Positions 15,481 to 24,094 of a DNA stretch of 45,698 nt are shown here, in pieces. Both the position numbers and the translations under genes were made by a program. Source of the stretch: Methanoculleus sp. SDB (lineage in GTDB: Archaea; Halobacteriota; Methanomicrobia; Methanomicrobiales; Methanomicrobiaceae); contig LKUD01000058.1 of assembly GCA_001412355.1 (NCBI GenBank), positions 1-45,698 on the forward strand, given 5' to 3'. Every line of letters begins with the position of its first letter. Position 1 is the stretch's first letter. The notes below the pieces were generated by a model. It did no database searches. It was given only the letters and a program-made list of their open reading frames with translations, and was not told the DNA's origin.

Positions 15481-16869
15481 ATGTTCGTCCAGCAGTTTTT
15501 CATACCGGGAATCGCACACAGCTCCTATCTCATCGCCGGTGAGACGCAGTGTGCCGTCGTGGATCCGAGCCGCGACATCGACCGCTACCTCAGAGCGGCA
15601 CGGGATCTCGGGCTTCCCATCTCCCATGTCCTCGAGACCCATCTCCATGCGGATTTCGTATCGGGCCATATCGAGCTTGCCGAAAAAACAGGGGCTGCCA
15701 TCTACGCGCCTGCCGAGGGTCACTGCACCTTTCCCCACACGCCGGTCCGCACCGGTACGACATTCGACATCGATCGCATGACCTTCTCCGTTGCGGATAC
15801 CCCGGGGCACACCCCCGATTGCGTCGTCTACGTGGTCACCGATCATGCCCGGGGCGACGGGCCGGCGGTCGTCTTTACCGGCGACACCCTCTTCGTCGGG
15901 GATGTCGGCCGCCCCGATCTCTTTCCCGGCAGGGCGAAGGAGCTGTCGCACCTGCTCTTTGAGAGCCTCCGGCATGCCCTCCTCACCCTGCCGGACGACT
16001 GCCTTGTCTATCCGGCCCATGGCGCCGGGTCCCTCTGCGGCCGTGCCATGGGGGCGATGCGGGAAAGCACTATCGGGTACGAACGGGCCAACAATCCGGC
16101 ACTCGCCATCGACGATCCTGAGGTGTTTGCGGAGACCCTGACCTCCGATATGCCGCCTGCACCGGATCATTTCTCCCGGTGCAGCGAGATCAACCGGCAT
16201 GGTGCGCCGCCTCTTTCCGCATTCCCCGCCGTGCCGCCACTCCCGCCGCATGAATTCGCGGAGAAGAGGGGAGACGGAAACACCGTGGTGCTGGGCATCC
16301 GCGACTATGCGGGCTTCGGCGGGCTGCACATCCCCGGCAGCTACCATATCGACATCGGCGGCAATTTCTCCACCTTCGCCGGGTGGGTCATTCCTCCCGA
16401 CAAGGACATCCTGCTCGTGACGGACAATCCCCTGCAGGTGCCCGATGCGGCGGTGATGCTCCGGCGTGTCGGGCTCGACCGCATCGCCGGCTATCTCGCC
16501 GGCGGAACGCATGCATGGGTGACGGCGGGGTACGCGGCGGATCATGTGCACCAGCTCTCCCCCGCGGAGGTGCATGCCAGACTGCGGGACCCGGGTGTCG
16601 TGCTCGTGGATGTACGGACCCCCGCGGAATTTGCAGAAGGGCATGTGCCGGGTGCCGTCAATATCCTGGCGATGGACCTGCGCACCCGGCATACCGACCT
16701 TGACCCTGCGGCTCCGGTGATCGTGATGTGCCGGACCGGCCACCGGTCGAGCCTTGCGAGCAGCCTGCTGAAACAGCAGGGCTTTCGCGATGTCTCCAAT
16801 GCCGCGGGGGGCATCACCGGCTATATCGCCGGCGGTTTCATGACCGGTAGCAAGGAAAAAACGGGGTGA
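15481..16869 (+). CDS. MBL-fold hydrolase with two C-terminal rhodanese-like domains (persulfide-dioxygenase-like)
   Basis: 462 residues from ATG 15481 (GGTGGT ribosome site; an ATG at 15451 is in frame but less well placed). Residues 1-230 are an ETHE1/glyoxalase-II-type metallo-beta-lactamase domain: THLHADFVSGH, DTPGHTPDCVVYV, FTGDTLFVGDVGRPDL and YPAHGAGSLCG. A first rhodanese-like domain (about 255-345) lacks the active Cys. The second (about 355-455) has it in MCRTGHRS, with DVRTPAEFAEGHVPGA ahead. Proteins of this build act on glutathione- or CoA-type persulfides, or move sulfane sulfur. Two YeeE/YedE genes follow directly. Confidence 0.92.
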   Translation: MFVQQFFIPGIAHSSYLIAGETQCAVVDPSRDIDRYLRAARDLGLPISHVLETHLHADFVSGHIELAEKTGAAIYAPAEGHCTFPHTPVRTGTTFDIDRMTFSVADTPGHTPDCVVYVVTDHARGDGPAVVFTGDTLFVGDVGRPDLFPGRAKELSHLLFESLRHALLTLPDDCLVYPAHGAGSLCGRAMGAMRESTIGYERANNPALAIDDPEVFAETLTSDMPPAPDHFSRCSEINRHGAPPLSAFPAVPPLPPHEFAEKRGDGNTVVLGIRDYAGFGGLHIPGSYHIDIGGNFSTFAGWVIPPDKDILLVTDNPLQVPDAAVMLRRVGLDRIAGYLAGGTHAWVTAGYAADHVHQLSPAEVHARLRDPGVVLVDVRTPAEFAEGHVPGAVNILAMDLRTRHTDLDPAAPVIVMCRTGHRSSLASSLLKQQGFRDVSNAAGGITGYIAGGFMTGSKEKTG

Positions 16870-16875
16870 TATGGT

Positions 16876-17373
16876 ATGGACTGGACTCCGTATCTGGCGG
16901 GAGCGGGCATCGGTGTTTTAAGCTGGCTTACCTTCCTGCTCTCGAACAAACCGCTCGGCTGTTCGACCGCGTTTGCACAGACATTCGGCATGATAGAATC
17001 CGCTATTCGGCCTGCCTCCCGGGAGAAACCCTACTGGAAGAAAGTGCTCCCCGCCATCGAATGGCAGTGGATGCTGGTATTCGGCATCATTATCGGCGCT
17101 TTTCTGTCGTCGGTGATTGCCGGGGAGTTCGCGCTCCTATGGGTCCCCTCCGTTTTCGGCGATGCGTTCGGGTACGATACGTCGTTTCGAATCGCCGTTG
17201 CCCTCATCGGAGGCATCCTGATGGGGCTCGGCGCCCGGTGGGCGGGCGGGTGCACGAGCGGACATGGGATTTCAGGATCCCTGCAGCTTGCCGTCGCAAG
17301 CTGGATTGCTGCGATCTGCTTCTTCATAGGCGGCATCGCCGCGGCGACGATCACCTACGGGGTGCTGGTCTGA
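16876..17373 (+). CDS. YeeE/YedE-family sulfur transporter, first half
   Basis: 165 residues with about five hydrophobic helices. The motif NKPLGCSTAFAQ near residue 30 and ARWAGGCTSGHGISGSLQLAV near 120-140 carry the conserved Cys and SGHG of the YeeE/YedE (TsuA) thiosulfate uptake family. This half-length form pairs with the next gene to make a full transporter. The start follows GGGGTGAT at 6 bases after the upstream stop. The membrane position and the neighbouring rhodanese point to import of thiosulfate or another sulfane-sulfur compound. Confidence 0.92.
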   Translation: MDWTPYLAGAGIGVLSWLTFLLSNKPLGCSTAFAQTFGMIESAIRPASREKPYWKKVLPAIEWQWMLVFGIIIGAFLSSVIAGEFALLWVPSVFGDAFGYDTSFRIAVALIGGILMGLGARWAGGCTSGHGISGSLQLAVASWIAAICFFIGGIAAATITYGVLV

Positions 17374-17385
17374 GGGGGGTTGACG

Positions 17386-17943
17386 ATGTTCGAATCACTG
17401 CAGAAAAATCCAAAAATCCAGCTCATTCTCGGCCTGTTTATGGGGATCGCCTTCGGTTTCCTTCTCCAGACCGGAGGGGTGACCGATTATAACATTATCA
17501 TCGGGCAGCTGCTGCTCACTGACTTTACCGTCGTAAAAGTGATGCTGGCGGCAGTGCTGGTCGGGATGCCCGGCATCTACCTGATGAGGGAATGGGGCTG
17601 GGTGACCCTGCATGTCAGATCGGGAGCGATCGGCTCGACGGTCATCGGGGGCCTGATCTTCGGCCTCGGTTTCGGTACCCTCGGGTACTGTCCCGGCACC
17701 GTGGCAGGAGCGGTCGGCCAGGGGGCGCTCGACGCCCTTGTCGGCGGTGTTCCCGGGATCCTTGTCGGCACCGGCCTCTTTGCCGCCCTGTATCCGGTGC
17801 TCGGCGAAAAAATCCTGGAAAAAGGGCCGTTTCCGGCAGACACCATCCCGGAACTGCTCGGGGTGAACCCCTGGATGGTCGTCATCCCCGTGGCTGCCCT
17901 CATCGTCGCCTGCCTTGCGGGGCTTGAATATCTCGGGCTCTGA
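17386..17943 (+). CDS. YeeE/YedE-family sulfur transporter, second half
   Basis: 185 residues, starting at ATG 17386 after a GGGGGG ribosome site (TTG 17380 is less likely). Four to five membrane helices; the conserved segment is FGLGFGTLGYCPGTVAGAVGQG, with the family's GYCPGT Cys. This is the complementary half of the split YeeE/YedE transporter. The protein lacks an obvious signal peptide. It ends the SLC13-MBL/rhodanese-YeeE-YeeE run, and a perfect hairpin follows the stop. Confidence 0.9.
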   Translation: MFESLQKNPKIQLILGLFMGIAFGFLLQTGGVTDYNIIIGQLLLTDFTVVKVMLAAVLVGMPGIYLMREWGWVTLHVRSGAIGSTVIGGLIFGLGFGTLGYCPGTVAGAVGQGALDALVGGVPGILVGTGLFAALYPVLGEKILEKGPFPADTIPELLGVNPWMVVIPVAALIVACLAGLEYLGL

Positions 17944-17966
17944 CGGACGATACCGGCGGGTAGGTA

Positions 17967-17987
17967 CCGGGGCCGGCGCGGCCCCGG
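17967..17987 (+). terminator. hairpin after the sulfur operon
   Basis: CCGGGGCCG (17967-17975) and CGGCCCCGG (17979-17987) form a perfect 9-bp stem with a 3-base loop, 24 bases after the last stop of the plus-strand operon. No T-run follows it directly, so it may be an RNA 3'-end stabiliser rather than an intrinsic terminator. Confidence 0.45.
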
Positions 17988-18028
17988 ACATCCCTCCCAA
18001 AAAAGGGCCAAGCGAAACGCCGCTGCAC

Positions 18029-18035
18029 AAAAAAA
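18029..18035 (-). terminator. poly-T terminator after the aldolase gene
   Basis: A run of seven T on the minus strand directly after the TAA stop of the aldolase gene, as expected for an archaeal U-tract terminator between converging genes. Confidence 0.5.
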
Positions 18036-18953
18036 TTATTTTCCCTGGTAAATGCGAAGCGCTTCGTCAACGCCCGCATTGTCCATGGTGATCGCGGAGA
18101 TTGCGTTGCACATCCGGACCGCCTCGTCAAGCGGCTTCTGGTGGATGTTCCTGCCCGTCGCGTTTCCGGACGCTCCGCCGATATGGATCTGCTCGTGGAG
18201 CTGTTTGAGGAATTTTGCCGCATCCACGCTGGATCCGCCTGCACATACCACTTTCGTGCGGCCGGCCGCCTGCGTCACCTCGGTGATCAGGTCGGCGGTG
18301 GATTTTCCGTCTTTCTTCGGTGCGTTCACCTTGACGAAATCGCTGCCCAGTACCGCGGCAGCTCCCGCCGCACCGGCAATCAGGTGCGGATCCTTTTCGT
18401 CTTTGACCGCCGTCCCCCGCGGATATATCCAGAGCACCGTCACGAGGCCGTGTTTATGGGCTTTGTGGACGACCTGTGCCGCCTGGGCAAGCATCTCGTC
18501 TTCGAATTCGCTGCCGAGATAGATCGTATACCCGACGCCAGCGATCTTAAGGCCCGTCTCCTCGCGGAACTCCACGACCTGCTTCACCTTCACGAGGGCG
18601 GTGCTGAAGGGATCCTTCTGGGCCGTCTTGACGAGATGGGTCTTCGAATTGATCTTGACCAGATACGGAATATCCGGGTAATCCATCCCGTACCGCGCAA
18701 TGAGGCCGAGCTGCGTCGCAAAAACCCCGATCCTGCCCTGGTCCGCGATCCTGAACAGGTGCTCCGGATCGGCGTCGTCGGGATGGATACCCTCACCGTA
18801 AAAATCGTCGTTGAGGTGCTCCATCTTCTGGTCGCCGGCAAAGAGCATCAGCCGCCCCGTCCCCTGCGTTATCAGCTGGTAATTCTCACGATACATCTCC
18901 CGGTAGTCCTCGGGGACGTCAAGCGGCACTTTTACTTCGGATTGCACAGTCAT
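18036..18953 (-). CDS. archaeal-type class I fructose-bisphosphate aldolase
   Basis: 305 residues. The body reads as a TIM barrel of the DeoC/FbaB-like class I family: LMLFAGDQKMEHL near the N terminus, YLVKINSKTHL, VTVLWIYPRG, the Schiff-base Lys in SDFVKVNAPKK, VVCAGGSS with the phosphate-binding Gly pair, and HIGGASGNATGRNIHQK. This fold carries the archaeal aldolases that make fructose 1,6-bisphosphate in gluconeogenesis. It is longer than the shortest relatives (about 265), and the related ADH synthase (shikimate precursor route) is an alternative. It is a single gene with a poly-T terminator. Confidence 0.82.
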   Translation of the reverse strand: MTVQSEVKVPLDVPEDYREMYRENYQLITQGTGRLMLFAGDQKMEHLNDDFYGEGIHPDDADPEHLFRIADQGRIGVFATQLGLIARYGMDYPDIPYLVKINSKTHLVKTAQKDPFSTALVKVKQVVEFREETGLKIAGVGYTIYLGSEFEDEMLAQAAQVVHKAHKHGLVTVLWIYPRGTAVKDEKDPHLIAGAAGAAAVLGSDFVKVNAPKKDGKSTADLITEVTQAAGRTKVVCAGGSSVDAAKFLKQLHEQIHIGGASGNATGRNIHQKPLDEAVRMCNAISAITMDNAGVDEALRIYQGK

Positions 18954-19062
18954 TCACTCCCATCTGTCTGGTACTTCGATAATCTCAACACGGATACATA
19001 AATCTTATGCGATTTCGTGCGATTTCCCGTTCAGCCGTGTCGTGTTCCCAGCTGCCCCCGGA

Positions 19063-21894
19063 TCAGCGGATTGCGGTGATCACTGCTCCGGTCTCCGCCT
19101 CGTACCGACGTACCGCGTCGGGAGAACCGATCAGCAGCCTCCTCACGGTGTTGTAGACGCTCGGTGCGGACGTCCCGTCGATCGTGGAGAGGAGGGCCGC
19201 AAGCATCCCGACAAGCGGAGCCCGGTATTCCGGCTCCATCCTGTCGATGTCACCGAAGACGGAGAGTGCATTTACCGTGGTATATTCGTTCACCCGGGCA
19301 AGGCGGATGAGAATCTCCTGCAGGTACTGTCTGCCTTCCGGGGTCTGGAGCGAAATTTTCCGGTTCCGTGCAAACCGGCCGTACAGTGCCCGCTGGTCGT
19401 TGGCCTGCCGAATCCGAAACGACGGCGACGCTTCGGCCCGCCTGATGAGCGCCAGCACATCATCGCTCCCGGATCCGGCGACAGCCGAGAGAAAAGCCTC
19501 CCATGCAACCGGATGGTGCCCGCTCTCCTCCATAAATGATGCAAACACGGCATCGCGATCGGGGGTGGTGCAGGTGAGATACGCGGCAAACGCCGCCTGC
19601 CGGTCGGTCGCGTTCGTCGAGGTGTCGAACTGTTTGCGGAGCAAACGGTGGATCTCCGGTGTATCTCCCGTTGCCAGTATCCCGATGCAGAGATTTCTGA
19701 CCTGCCGGTTCCTGATGTCCGCGATGCGCGAGGAGATGTCCTGACTGTCGGTTATCAGGCCGGAGTAGCGGGCATAAAGGTTCAGCAGGGTTTCCGAGTG
19801 CCGTTGTGCAATCGCACGGAGGAGTGCGAGCCGCACCTCGTAGAGATCGCGGAACCGGTAGGCGAACCGGTCATCCTCCACCGATTCGAATATCGTCAGG
19901 AAATACCCGCCGGCAGTCGCCATCAGGGTATCGTCGGCGAGCAGCCCGACGAAGAGGTCGGTGAAAGCCTCGGATACGGCGGCGCCGGGATTTTCGAGGA
20001 GGCGCATTTTTTCGCGATCACATAGCCGGTAAAACGCAAGGAACCTGCCGACGATATCGGAATCCTTTCGCACCTGCAGATACAGCTCGTCCTCCGGCGC
20101 CTCGTATGCCACGCGCCCGTAAAAGGAATACCCCCGGTTCAGTGAAACGAATGCCGGTTTCGGGATATCCGGAAAACGGATCACGGTCTCCTCATCCCGG
20201 ATCACAGCCAGCTGTTCTGCGATGTCATTGCCGTCCGCATCCACGCACGCAACCACGAAGGGGAACTCCCAGACGGCCTCCCCGATGGTCGCCTGCTGGA
20301 CGCACCGGAGCGTCATCGTGCGGCTGCCGGGATGATAATCCGCCGTCACGTGCAGTTCGGGGTATCCCCGCTGCTTGAGCCATGTGCGGGACATCGCCGA
20401 CAGATCCATTCCAGAAATCTCCTCCATGGCACCTATCCACTGGGCGCGGGTGGCGTTGCCGTGACGGTACCGCCGGTGATACAGGTCAAGCCCCTCCGCA
20501 AAGCGTTCCCTTCCGGTGAGGGTTTCGATCATGCGCACGAATTCGGGAGCTTTCACGTAGGTAACACCCGTGATGAGTTCGTTCGGATCATTGAACCCGT
20601 CCGGTTCGATCGGAAGGGAGCCCGCCCCGCGATCATAGGAGAGCGTTCCCCCGTCGGGGGAGAGCAGGGTCAGCACCGTCTGGAGCCTGCTGTACGCTTC
20701 CCCGAACAGGAAGGCATGGTACATTCGTTCGATGTGCACCGTCACCGCCTCGTTGAGCCATATCTCGAAGGGGCTCCACCCGGTCACTTCCGAGCCGTTC
20801 AGGTTGTGGTAGAACTCGTGCACCTTGACGTTCGCCATATATTCGAACGCCGGATCGGTCATCTGCGGAAATGGCATGATGCGGTTCGTGGATATCGTCG
20901 TGTTGCCGACATTCTCCATGCCCCCGAAATCGGAGTTCTGCATGCCGATCTCCCGATACACGGTTCCCGTATAGGTGTATCCGGGCGTGATCGAGTCCGC
21001 GAGGCGGGCGAGCTCCGCCCGGAGCGCCGGAAGTGCGGCATCGGCGCCATCTCTGGCGAAAGCGTCGCGTTTCCGGCACAGCGCGTACATCCGGTCGCGG
21101 ATCTCCCGGTCCCTGCGGTATCCGGGTCCGGTATAGAGGTGAATCCAGAGAATTGCATCGGCGAGCACGTCGAGAGCACGGTTCGCAGCATCCGCATCGG
21201 AATCGGGCGGGACAAGCAGCTCGAGCGTGAATTTCCTGCCGTCGGGATACTCGAAGGGACGGGACAACGTGGCATAGGTCCCGACGCCGAGGAAAAAGAG
21301 GTACGGCGCCATGGGAGTGATGAGATTTTCGTAGGTGATCGACACCCGTCCGCCGCCCACCGGGTGTCGCGGCACCGCAACGTCCCCGTTCGTGATCAGG
21401 TTGGTGTACCGTTCGTCGGCGATGATTGTCGTGGTGTACGTGCATTTTGCGGTCATGTCGTCGAGACACGGGACCAGCCGCTGGAAACCCCACTGCTGGC
21501 ACTGGGTGATCTGCTGCGGCGGTGCCCCTTCCGGGGTTTCATCGTAATAGAGCCCTTCGAGCACATGGGACGAAGGCCTGCACACCGTCCGTGTCCCGAC
21601 GGTAAAAGGCGTGCGGGGAGGAACGGAACGGGAAAATACGACCGACAGAAGATGTTTGTTGCGATCGTACTCGTATGTGACCGGGCCCGTGCCCGATTCC
21701 ACGCTGATAATCTCAAGATTTCGTGCATTCAGCTGCAGAACCGGGAGCGGTGTTTCGCGGGTCTCTGCAGAGAGGACGGAATGCACGCAGGTATGATCGT
21801 CGAAGACGTCGAACACCAGATCCATATGGCGTACGACGACGGGTGGTTCGTCGAAATCCTCCGGATAATATTTGAAAAGGCGTTTGGGGCTCAT
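19063..21894 (-). CDS. M1-family zinc aminopeptidase
   Basis: 943 residues from ATG 21894. The frame is open 63 codons further, but the extension is not protein-like and covers the promoter. The zinc site is complete: His359-Glu360-x-x-His363 (HEFYHNLNG) and Glu382 in WLNEAVTVHIE, with the standard 18-residue spacing. FGGMENVGNTT replaces the common GAMEN exopeptidase motif with one change. The N-terminal beta domain (about 1-240) and a long helical ERAP1-like C-terminal domain (after about 600) match full-length PepN-type enzymes. It removes N-terminal residues from peptides in the cytoplasm. Confidence 0.94.
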   Translation of the reverse strand: MSPKRLFKYYPEDFDEPPVVVRHMDLVFDVFDDHTCVHSVLSAETRETPLPVLQLNARNLEIISVESGTGPVTYEYDRNKHLLSVVFSRSVPPRTPFTVGTRTVCRPSSHVLEGLYYDETPEGAPPQQITQCQQWGFQRLVPCLDDMTAKCTYTTTIIADERYTNLITNGDVAVPRHPVGGGRVSITYENLITPMAPYLFFLGVGTYATLSRPFEYPDGRKFTLELLVPPDSDADAANRALDVLADAILWIHLYTGPGYRRDREIRDRMYALCRKRDAFARDGADAALPALRAELARLADSITPGYTYTGTVYREIGMQNSDFGGMENVGNTTISTNRIMPFPQMTDPAFEYMANVKVHEFYHNLNGSEVTGWSPFEIWLNEAVTVHIERMYHAFLFGEAYSRLQTVLTLLSPDGGTLSYDRGAGSLPIEPDGFNDPNELITGVTYVKAPEFVRMIETLTGRERFAEGLDLYHRRYRHGNATRAQWIGAMEEISGMDLSAMSRTWLKQRGYPELHVTADYHPGSRTMTLRCVQQATIGEAVWEFPFVVACVDADGNDIAEQLAVIRDEETVIRFPDIPKPAFVSLNRGYSFYGRVAYEAPEDELYLQVRKDSDIVGRFLAFYRLCDREKMRLLENPGAAVSEAFTDLFVGLLADDTLMATAGGYFLTIFESVEDDRFAYRFRDLYEVRLALLRAIAQRHSETLLNLYARYSGLITDSQDISSRIADIRNRQVRNLCIGILATGDTPEIHRLLRKQFDTSTNATDRQAAFAAYLTCTTPDRDAVFASFMEESGHHPVAWEAFLSAVAGSGSDDVLALIRRAEASPSFRIRQANDQRALYGRFARNRKISLQTPEGRQYLQEILIRLARVNEYTTVNALSVFGDIDRMEPEYRAPLVGMLAALLSTIDGTSAPSVYNTVRRLLIGSPDAVRRYEAETGAVITAIR

Positions 21895-21916
21895 GCTATG
21901 ATAGATGGGATGATGA

Positions 21917-21928
21917 ATACATATAAGG
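21917..21928 (-). promoter_or_regulatory. TATA box of the M1 aminopeptidase gene
   Basis: Minus-strand CCTTATATGTAT lies about 23-34 bases before the ATG at 21894. The predicted start site would fall at or next to the ATG, giving a leaderless or nearly leaderless message, separate from the PAS gene upstream. Confidence 0.55.
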
Positions 21929-21946
21929 ATGACCGGAGGGACCCAG

Positions 21947-22837
21947 TCACTCCGGACCCGGGATATCGGCTTCACCGTAATAGCGGGTGATGAATTCCCT
22001 GAGTTTGCCTGATTCCACCCAGCCTCGATCAAGCTGCTGGACGAGTGCATCGATCTCCATGATCTGGCCCCCGATGGTCGCATCCGTCTCCGTCTCCCCG
22101 TGGGAGACGAGCCCGAGGATCACCTGCAGGGGGTTTCGTATCTGGTCGCTGAGTCGTGCAAATTCAAGAGTATTTTTCTCCATTTCCTTAAACATTCCCA
22201 TTTTAAGATTTTCCAGCATCCTGCGGCCGGTGATGTCCCGGATCACGATGACGGCCATTGTCACACCGCCGTTGTCAATCACGGGAATACTGCGTATTTC
22301 AGCCGGCATGGTGCTGCCCGAAGCGGTTTTCAGGGTTAATTCCCTCTCTGTCATCCCTTTTCCGGCAAACACCGCATCAATCTCCTCCCACGCGGCGGCC
22401 GGCCACGACCCGGGCAAATCAGGCAGTGATACCCCAATCGTCCTGTCCGGTTCGCTGCCGATCCATGCCGAAAAGATCGTATTGCACATCCGCACTTTCC
22501 GGTCACGGGTGATGACGACAATCCCGTCTCTCAGGGCATCGATCGTGGAGTGGTACAGCCGTTCCGAATCCTCAAGGGCACGCTGCGACGCACGCATTGC
22601 CTGCGCATAACTGTGCGTCAGGAAAAAGACCAGCCATGCGGTGAATACGATAAAAACGAGGGCGTTGATATTCATCAGCCACTGGATCGTCGCGGTATCG
22701 CTCACGGTCCGGAAGAGGATCCATGCCGAGAAGAGAAACCAGAGCGCACTGAAAAACGCATAGATGGCGGCTATGCGAAGCGGACTGAGTGAGAATAAAG
22801 AGAATTGACGCTGCTCCGGTTTTTGTTCGTCCTGCAT
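21947..22837 (-). CDS. membrane PAS protein with degenerate HisKA-like helix and no ATPase domain
   Basis: 296 residues from ATG 22837, chosen because AGGGA stands 6 bases before it and touches the alternative ATG 22843. There are two membrane helices at about 18-75 and one PAS domain at about 90-205 (STIDALRDGIVVITRDRKVRMCN ... VIVIRDITGRR). The C-terminal pair of helices contains LSDQIRNPLQVILGLV. This looks like a HisKA dimerisation helix (LSHxIRNPL) in which the phospho-accepting His is Asp and the partner acid is Gln. No HATPase domain follows. It cannot be a normal kinase; a sensing scaffold is more likely. The M1 gene lies 52 bases downstream. Confidence 0.78.
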   Translation of the reverse strand: MQDEQKPEQRQFSLFSLSPLRIAAIYAFFSALWFLFSAWILFRTVSDTATIQWLMNINALVFIVFTAWLVFFLTHSYAQAMRASQRALEDSERLYHSTIDALRDGIVVITRDRKVRMCNTIFSAWIGSEPDRTIGVSLPDLPGSWPAAAWEEIDAVFAGKGMTERELTLKTASGSTMPAEIRSIPVIDNGGVTMAVIVIRDITGRRMLENLKMGMFKEMEKNTLEFARLSDQIRNPLQVILGLVSHGETETDATIGGQIMEIDALVQQLDRGWVESGKLREFITRYYGEADIPGPE

Positions 22838-23000
22838 GACCATTCCCTCTGCAATCTGAAAAATGCTGCCGCAGATATTTAATACATGTGTATTTCAACA
22901 ACAAAATCCCATTCCGGGCGTTATGCAACCCGGATCGCTGTTCCCGGGCAAAGAAATGCCCCTATGGAATCCTGCGGACCGCTCCGGCCCTGCAATACAG

Positions 23001-23015
23001 AAAGGCATATATACA
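23001..23015 (+). promoter_or_regulatory. BRE/TATA promoter of the lipoprotein gene
   Basis: AAAGGCATATATACA is a strong archaeal BRE/TATA element. Its centre at about 23009 predicts a start near 23035, leaving a leader of about 18 bases with AGGGTG as possible ribosome site before ATG 23053. Confidence 0.6.
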
Positions 23016-23052
23016 GAAATCTCATGACTTCTTGCTTAGGGTGTAGTTTATT

Positions 23053-23661
23053 ATGTACACGTTTTACCGAAAAATTGGGATAATTGCCCTGATAATGACC
23101 GTACTGATCGGTTTTTGCATGGTTTCCGGGTGTACCGGCGATTCGGGATCAGAGACTCCCGCCACACCGGCTGCAACCACGGTGCCGCCCACCCAGACGA
23201 GTGCCGGAGGGCCGTCCGCTGCCAGTGCCGTGCACTACACCGAACTCTACCGGTTCTTCCCGACACCAACATCCAACTGGATTGCCGGGGATCCCACCGG
23301 CTTTACGATGAGTGACGCGGAAGGAGAATGGAGCTTCGCCCAGAGGCAATACACGCACAAGACCAATTCCGAGATCGTCCTGGATATCGTCATCCAGGAT
23401 ACGGCAGGGATGAATGTCGGGTATTTCCAGGCATGGGACTCCTATGTCGAAATGGATACCCCTGAAATGTCATGGAAGCAGACCACGGTGAGAGGATATC
23501 CCGCATGGGAGTTCTACGACAAGATGGAGAATTCGTATACGCAGATCATCGCCGTCAATGACCGATTCATCGTCTGGATCTACCTTGAAAACGGGCAGCA
23601 GTCATATCTCACCGTCTTTAACACCGGAATGGATTTCGACGGCCTTGCGGCGCTTGCCTGA
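23053..23661 (+). CDS. secreted lipoprotein, unknown function
   Basis: 202 residues. Residues 1-27 are a signal sequence ending in the lipobox VSGC, followed by a long Thr/Pro/Ala/Ser-rich linker (about 30-60). The mature domain (about 62-202) has alternating hydrophobic strands with several tryptophans and tyrosines, such as NWIAGDPTGFTMSDAEGEWSF. This build is common among methanogen cell-surface lipoproteins, but I recognise no family. It would be anchored outside the cytoplasmic membrane through the lipid-modified Cys. It has its own strong promoter and stands alone. Confidence 0.78.
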   Translation: MYTFYRKIGIIALIMTVLIGFCMVSGCTGDSGSETPATPAATTVPPTQTSAGGPSAASAVHYTELYRFFPTPTSNWIAGDPTGFTMSDAEGEWSFAQRQYTHKTNSEIVLDIVIQDTAGMNVGYFQAWDSYVEMDTPEMSWKQTTVRGYPAWEFYDKMENSYTQIIAVNDRFIVWIYLENGQQSYLTVFNTGMDFDGLAALA

Positions 23662-23762
23662 GACAGACTCCCTTTTTTTCCTGTTCACCCGGAGGTCGGA
23701 AGCGGCCGCCCGGATCAGGACGGGTGCACAAGCTATTTTTGGACAGGCACCCATCCGTCACT

Positions 23763-24086
23763 ATGCCGGGTGAGTTCGTCCTTCAGTATGCGGCCATGGT
23801 CTTCGGATGGATCGGTGCCGTCATTACGATCTACGGTGGTGTGCAGGCATCGGTGCGGATCATTCAGCGCGAAGTGCTCGGGCAGCCCCTCAAATACACC
23901 TTCATACGGATGGAATTCACCAATAAAATCGTATTCGGCCTGGAGTTTTTTATCGCCTCGGACATTCTCACCACGCTGATCGCACCGACGCAGGAGGAAC
24001 TCCTGCTTCTCGGGACCGTCGTTGTCATCAGGGTCGTGCTCGGGTATTTTCTGGAAAGGGAAGCCGAGGAATTCCGGGTCGACTAG
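23763..24086 (+). CDS. DUF1622 membrane protein
   Basis: 107 residues from ATG 23763 (an upstream ATG at 23724 gives 13 extra residues that do not fit the family). Two or three membrane helices with the charged signature QREVLGQPLKYTFIRMEFTNKIVFGLEFFIASDILTT. This matches the DUF1622 pattern of a Glu/Arg-containing helix pair. Function in the family is unknown. TATTTTTGGACAGG before the start may contain its promoter. It converges with the ligase gene at 24095, 8 bases apart. Confidence 0.82.
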   Translation: MPGEFVLQYAAMVFGWIGAVITIYGGVQASVRIIQREVLGQPLKYTFIRMEFTNKIVFGLEFFIASDILTTLIAPTQEELLLLGTVVVIRVVLGYFLEREAEEFRVD

Positions 24087-24094
24087 ATCTCCCC

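Noticed and set aside
15424-16743. 439-codon minus-strand frame
   Set aside because: Antisense to the MBL/rhodanese gene, whose metal and Cys motifs are intact.
20332-21990. 552-codon plus-strand frame opposite the M1 aminopeptidase
   Set aside because: It lies wholly antisense to a protein with an intact zinc site and family motifs, and its own translation shows no domain.
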